The notes under the pieces: generated by a model
Seen by the model: only the letters and a program-made list of their open reading frames with translations
Databases searched by the model: none
What the model was told of the DNA's origin: nothing
Position numbers and translations under genes: made by a program
Shown: piece by piece, positions 62,954 through 64,000 of the stretch
Layout: each line of letters begins with the position of its first letter
Numbering within the stretch: the stretch's first letter is position 1
Source of the DNA: Vagococcus allomyrinae
GTDB taxonomy: Bacteria; Bacillota; Bacilli; Lactobacillales; Vagococcaceae
Assembly (NCBI RefSeq): GCF_017829975.1
Contig: NZ_JAEEGA010000022.1
Location: 1-64,000 of the forward strand
DNA length: 64,000 bases
Direction of reading: 5' to 3'

Positions 62954-62982
62954 TTGACAGCCTATTAACTTAAGGCTATTAT
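62954..62982 (+). promoter_or_regulatory. Promoter of the glyQ T-box transcript
   Basis: TTGACA (62954-62959) and TATTAT (62977-62982), 17 bp apart; AGCCT/AGGCT arms lie in the spacer. Confidence 0.75.
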
Positions 62983-62989
62983 TAGTGTA

Positions 62990-63198
62990 ATAAAAAAAGT
63001 TACAGTGATGGAGAATAGTAGATATTTTTTCTTAGACAAGCGAGATTGGGACAGTGTGAGCCAATTTAAGAAGACTTATTGAATGGCGCTCTTGAGTAAC
63101 CTTAACGAAGCTGCTGATGGAAATCAGAAGTAGGGTGGAACCGCGATTAACTCGTCCCTATGTTTAACATATCTATGTTAAGCATAGGGACGAGTTTT
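62990..63198 (+). promoter_or_regulatory. Glycine T-box leader of glyQ
   Basis: The T-box TAGGGTGGAACCGCG is at 63131-63145. GGC at 63085-63087 lies in the specifier loop region and encodes glycine. The terminator is a long stem (63149-63170 with 63174-63195) beginning AACTCGTCCCTATG, followed by T. The short leader without a stem II is typical of glyQS. Confidence 0.92.
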
Positions 63199-63271
63199 AT
63201 TTGTGTCACATGCTTAGCACAATTTAAAGAATAGAGTCGTCAACAAACGACCGCAATGGAGGAGAGATCAA

Positions 63272-64000
63272 ATGAAAAAGAAGTTAACTGTGCAAGAAAT
63301 GATTTTAACGCTGCAAAAATTTTGGTCAGATCAAGGCTGTATGTTAATGCAATCTTACGATACTGAAAAGGGGGCAGGGACGATGAGTCCTTATACCTTC
63401 TTGCGTGCAATTGGGCCAGAGCCTTGGAATGCGGCGTATGTTGAACCGTCCCGGCGGCCAGATGATGGGCGTTATGGGGAAAATCCCAACCGTCTGTTTC
63501 AGCATCATCAATTTCAAGTGGTCATGAAGCCTTCACCGGATAATATTCAAGAGCTTTATTTGCAGAGTTTGGAATTAGTGGGGATCAACCCTTTGGAACA
63601 CGATATTCGTTTTGTTGAAGACAACTGGGAAAACCCCTCTATGGGATGCGCTGGCTTAGGATGGGAAGTCTGGCTTGATGGGATGGAGATCACACAATTT
63701 ACGTACTTCCAGCAAGTGGGTGGGTTAGAATGTAAACCTGTTACCAGTGAAATTACTTTTGGGATTGAGCGCTTGGCTTCTTATATTCAAGAAGTGGAAA
63801 GTGTCTATGATTTAGAGTGGACGGATGGGGTAAAGTACGGCGAAATCTTTATTCAGCCCGAGTATGAGCATTCAAAGTATGCCTTTGAGGAAAGTAATCA
63901 AGAGATGTTGTTTATGCTGTTTGAAATGTATCAAAAAGAAGCGCAAAAATGTATTGAAGCCGGCTTGGTTCACCCAGGTTATGACTATGTTTTAAAGTGT
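63272..64000 (+). CDS. glyQ: Glycyl-tRNA synthetase alpha subunit (partial, runs off the edge)
   Basis: The 243 visible residues begin [18 protein letters not shown] and include [40 protein letters not shown] and [19 protein letters not shown], the core of the class II alpha subunit (about 300 residues). The start follows GGAGGAGAG. Expression is under the Gly T-box. glyS is expected beyond the right edge. Confidence 0.96.
   Translation, partial: MKKKLTVQEMILTLQKFWSDQGCMLMQSYDTEKGAGTMSPYTFLRAIGPEPWNAAYVEPSRRPDDGRYGENPNRLFQHHQFQVVMKPSPDNIQELYLQSLELVGINPLEHDIRFVEDNWENPSMGCAGLGWEVWLDGMEITQFTYFQQVGGLECKPVTSEITFGIERLASYIQEVESVYDLEWTDGVKYGEIFIQPEYEHSKYAFEESNQEMLFMLFEMYQKEAQKCIEAGLVHPGYDYVLKC

Noticed and set aside
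1-64000. CRISPR arrays, prophage or intact insertion sequences
   Set aside because: No regularly spaced repeats, phage structural genes or transposase frames were seen in the window.

Overview
The window is chromosomal DNA of a low-GC Gram-positive of the order Lactobacillales. It looks like an Enterococcaceae member (Enterococcus or Vagococcus type). The evidence is EzrA, Rex, a GlnR-GlnA operon, three T-box leaders, a DUF3042 microprotein, the rpsU-yqeY / phoH-pgpH-ybeY-dgkA-era-recO-glyQ order, an AhpF of the enterococcal permuted type, and AGGAGG-like ribosome binding sites throughout. Genus assignment is inference.

Layout. 1-122: the 3' end (domains V and VI) of a group II intron that runs in from the left. 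256-2799: a TPP riboswitch and thiamine salvage operon thiM-thiD-thiE. 3034-5452: a small SRPBCC-MarR-EVE operon with a palindrome over its promoter, and a convergent quinone-oxidoreductase-like gene. 5694-7702: a BcrA-type ABC exporter. 7846-7929: a solitary tRNA-Leu(GAG). 8085-12683: a T-box controlled methionine pair, metE plus a homocysteine methyltransferase/MTHFR fusion. 12941-16438: a lipoprotein, then an AraC regulator with a GH4 alpha-galactosidase. 16906-20174: a SEC-C protein and the peroxide defence pair ahpC-ahpF. 20399-28415: thrC, ASCH and methyltransferase genes, asparaginase, DUF72, a Cof phosphatase, a MazG-like protein and aspartokinase. 29157-35092: ezrA, cysteine desulfurase-thiI, rex, tpx. 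35213-41734: T-box-valS-folC, a HAD gene, radC, a cold-shock gene, DUF3042. 41912-48312: GDPD-miaA-hflX-ynbB-glnR-glnA. 48484-53418: a phosphohexomutase, a zinc-sensor-like ArsR, hom-thrB. 53606-64000: PpsR, Zur, rpsU-yqeY, phoH-pgpH-ybeY-dgkA-era-recO-ATPase, then T-box-glyQ, which runs off the right edge.

How the genes fit together. Aspartate-family metabolism is spread over four loci: lysC, hom-thrB, thrC and metE-yitJ. Each has its own leader or promoter. Amino-acid supply is read by three T-boxes (Met, Val, Gly) and by GlnR. Redox and peroxide status are covered by Rex, Tpx and AhpCF. tRNA modification (MiaA, ThiI plus its desulfurase) and ribosome maturation (YbeY, Era, HflX) are well represented.

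The most unusual content is non-coding. A dispersed repeat of about 250 bp occurs four times, at 16513-16760 (inverted), 23219-23471, 26939-27016 (right part only) and 53421-53564 (internally deleted). Its right border always abuts the T-run side of a Rho-independent terminator of unrelated sequence. Other items are a promoter-to-terminator unit without an ORF upstream of phoH, an unassigned stem-loop in the lysC leader, a terminator-like hairpin that swallows the radC ribosome binding site, and several palindromes over promoters. No CRISPR array, prophage or intact transposase gene was seen.
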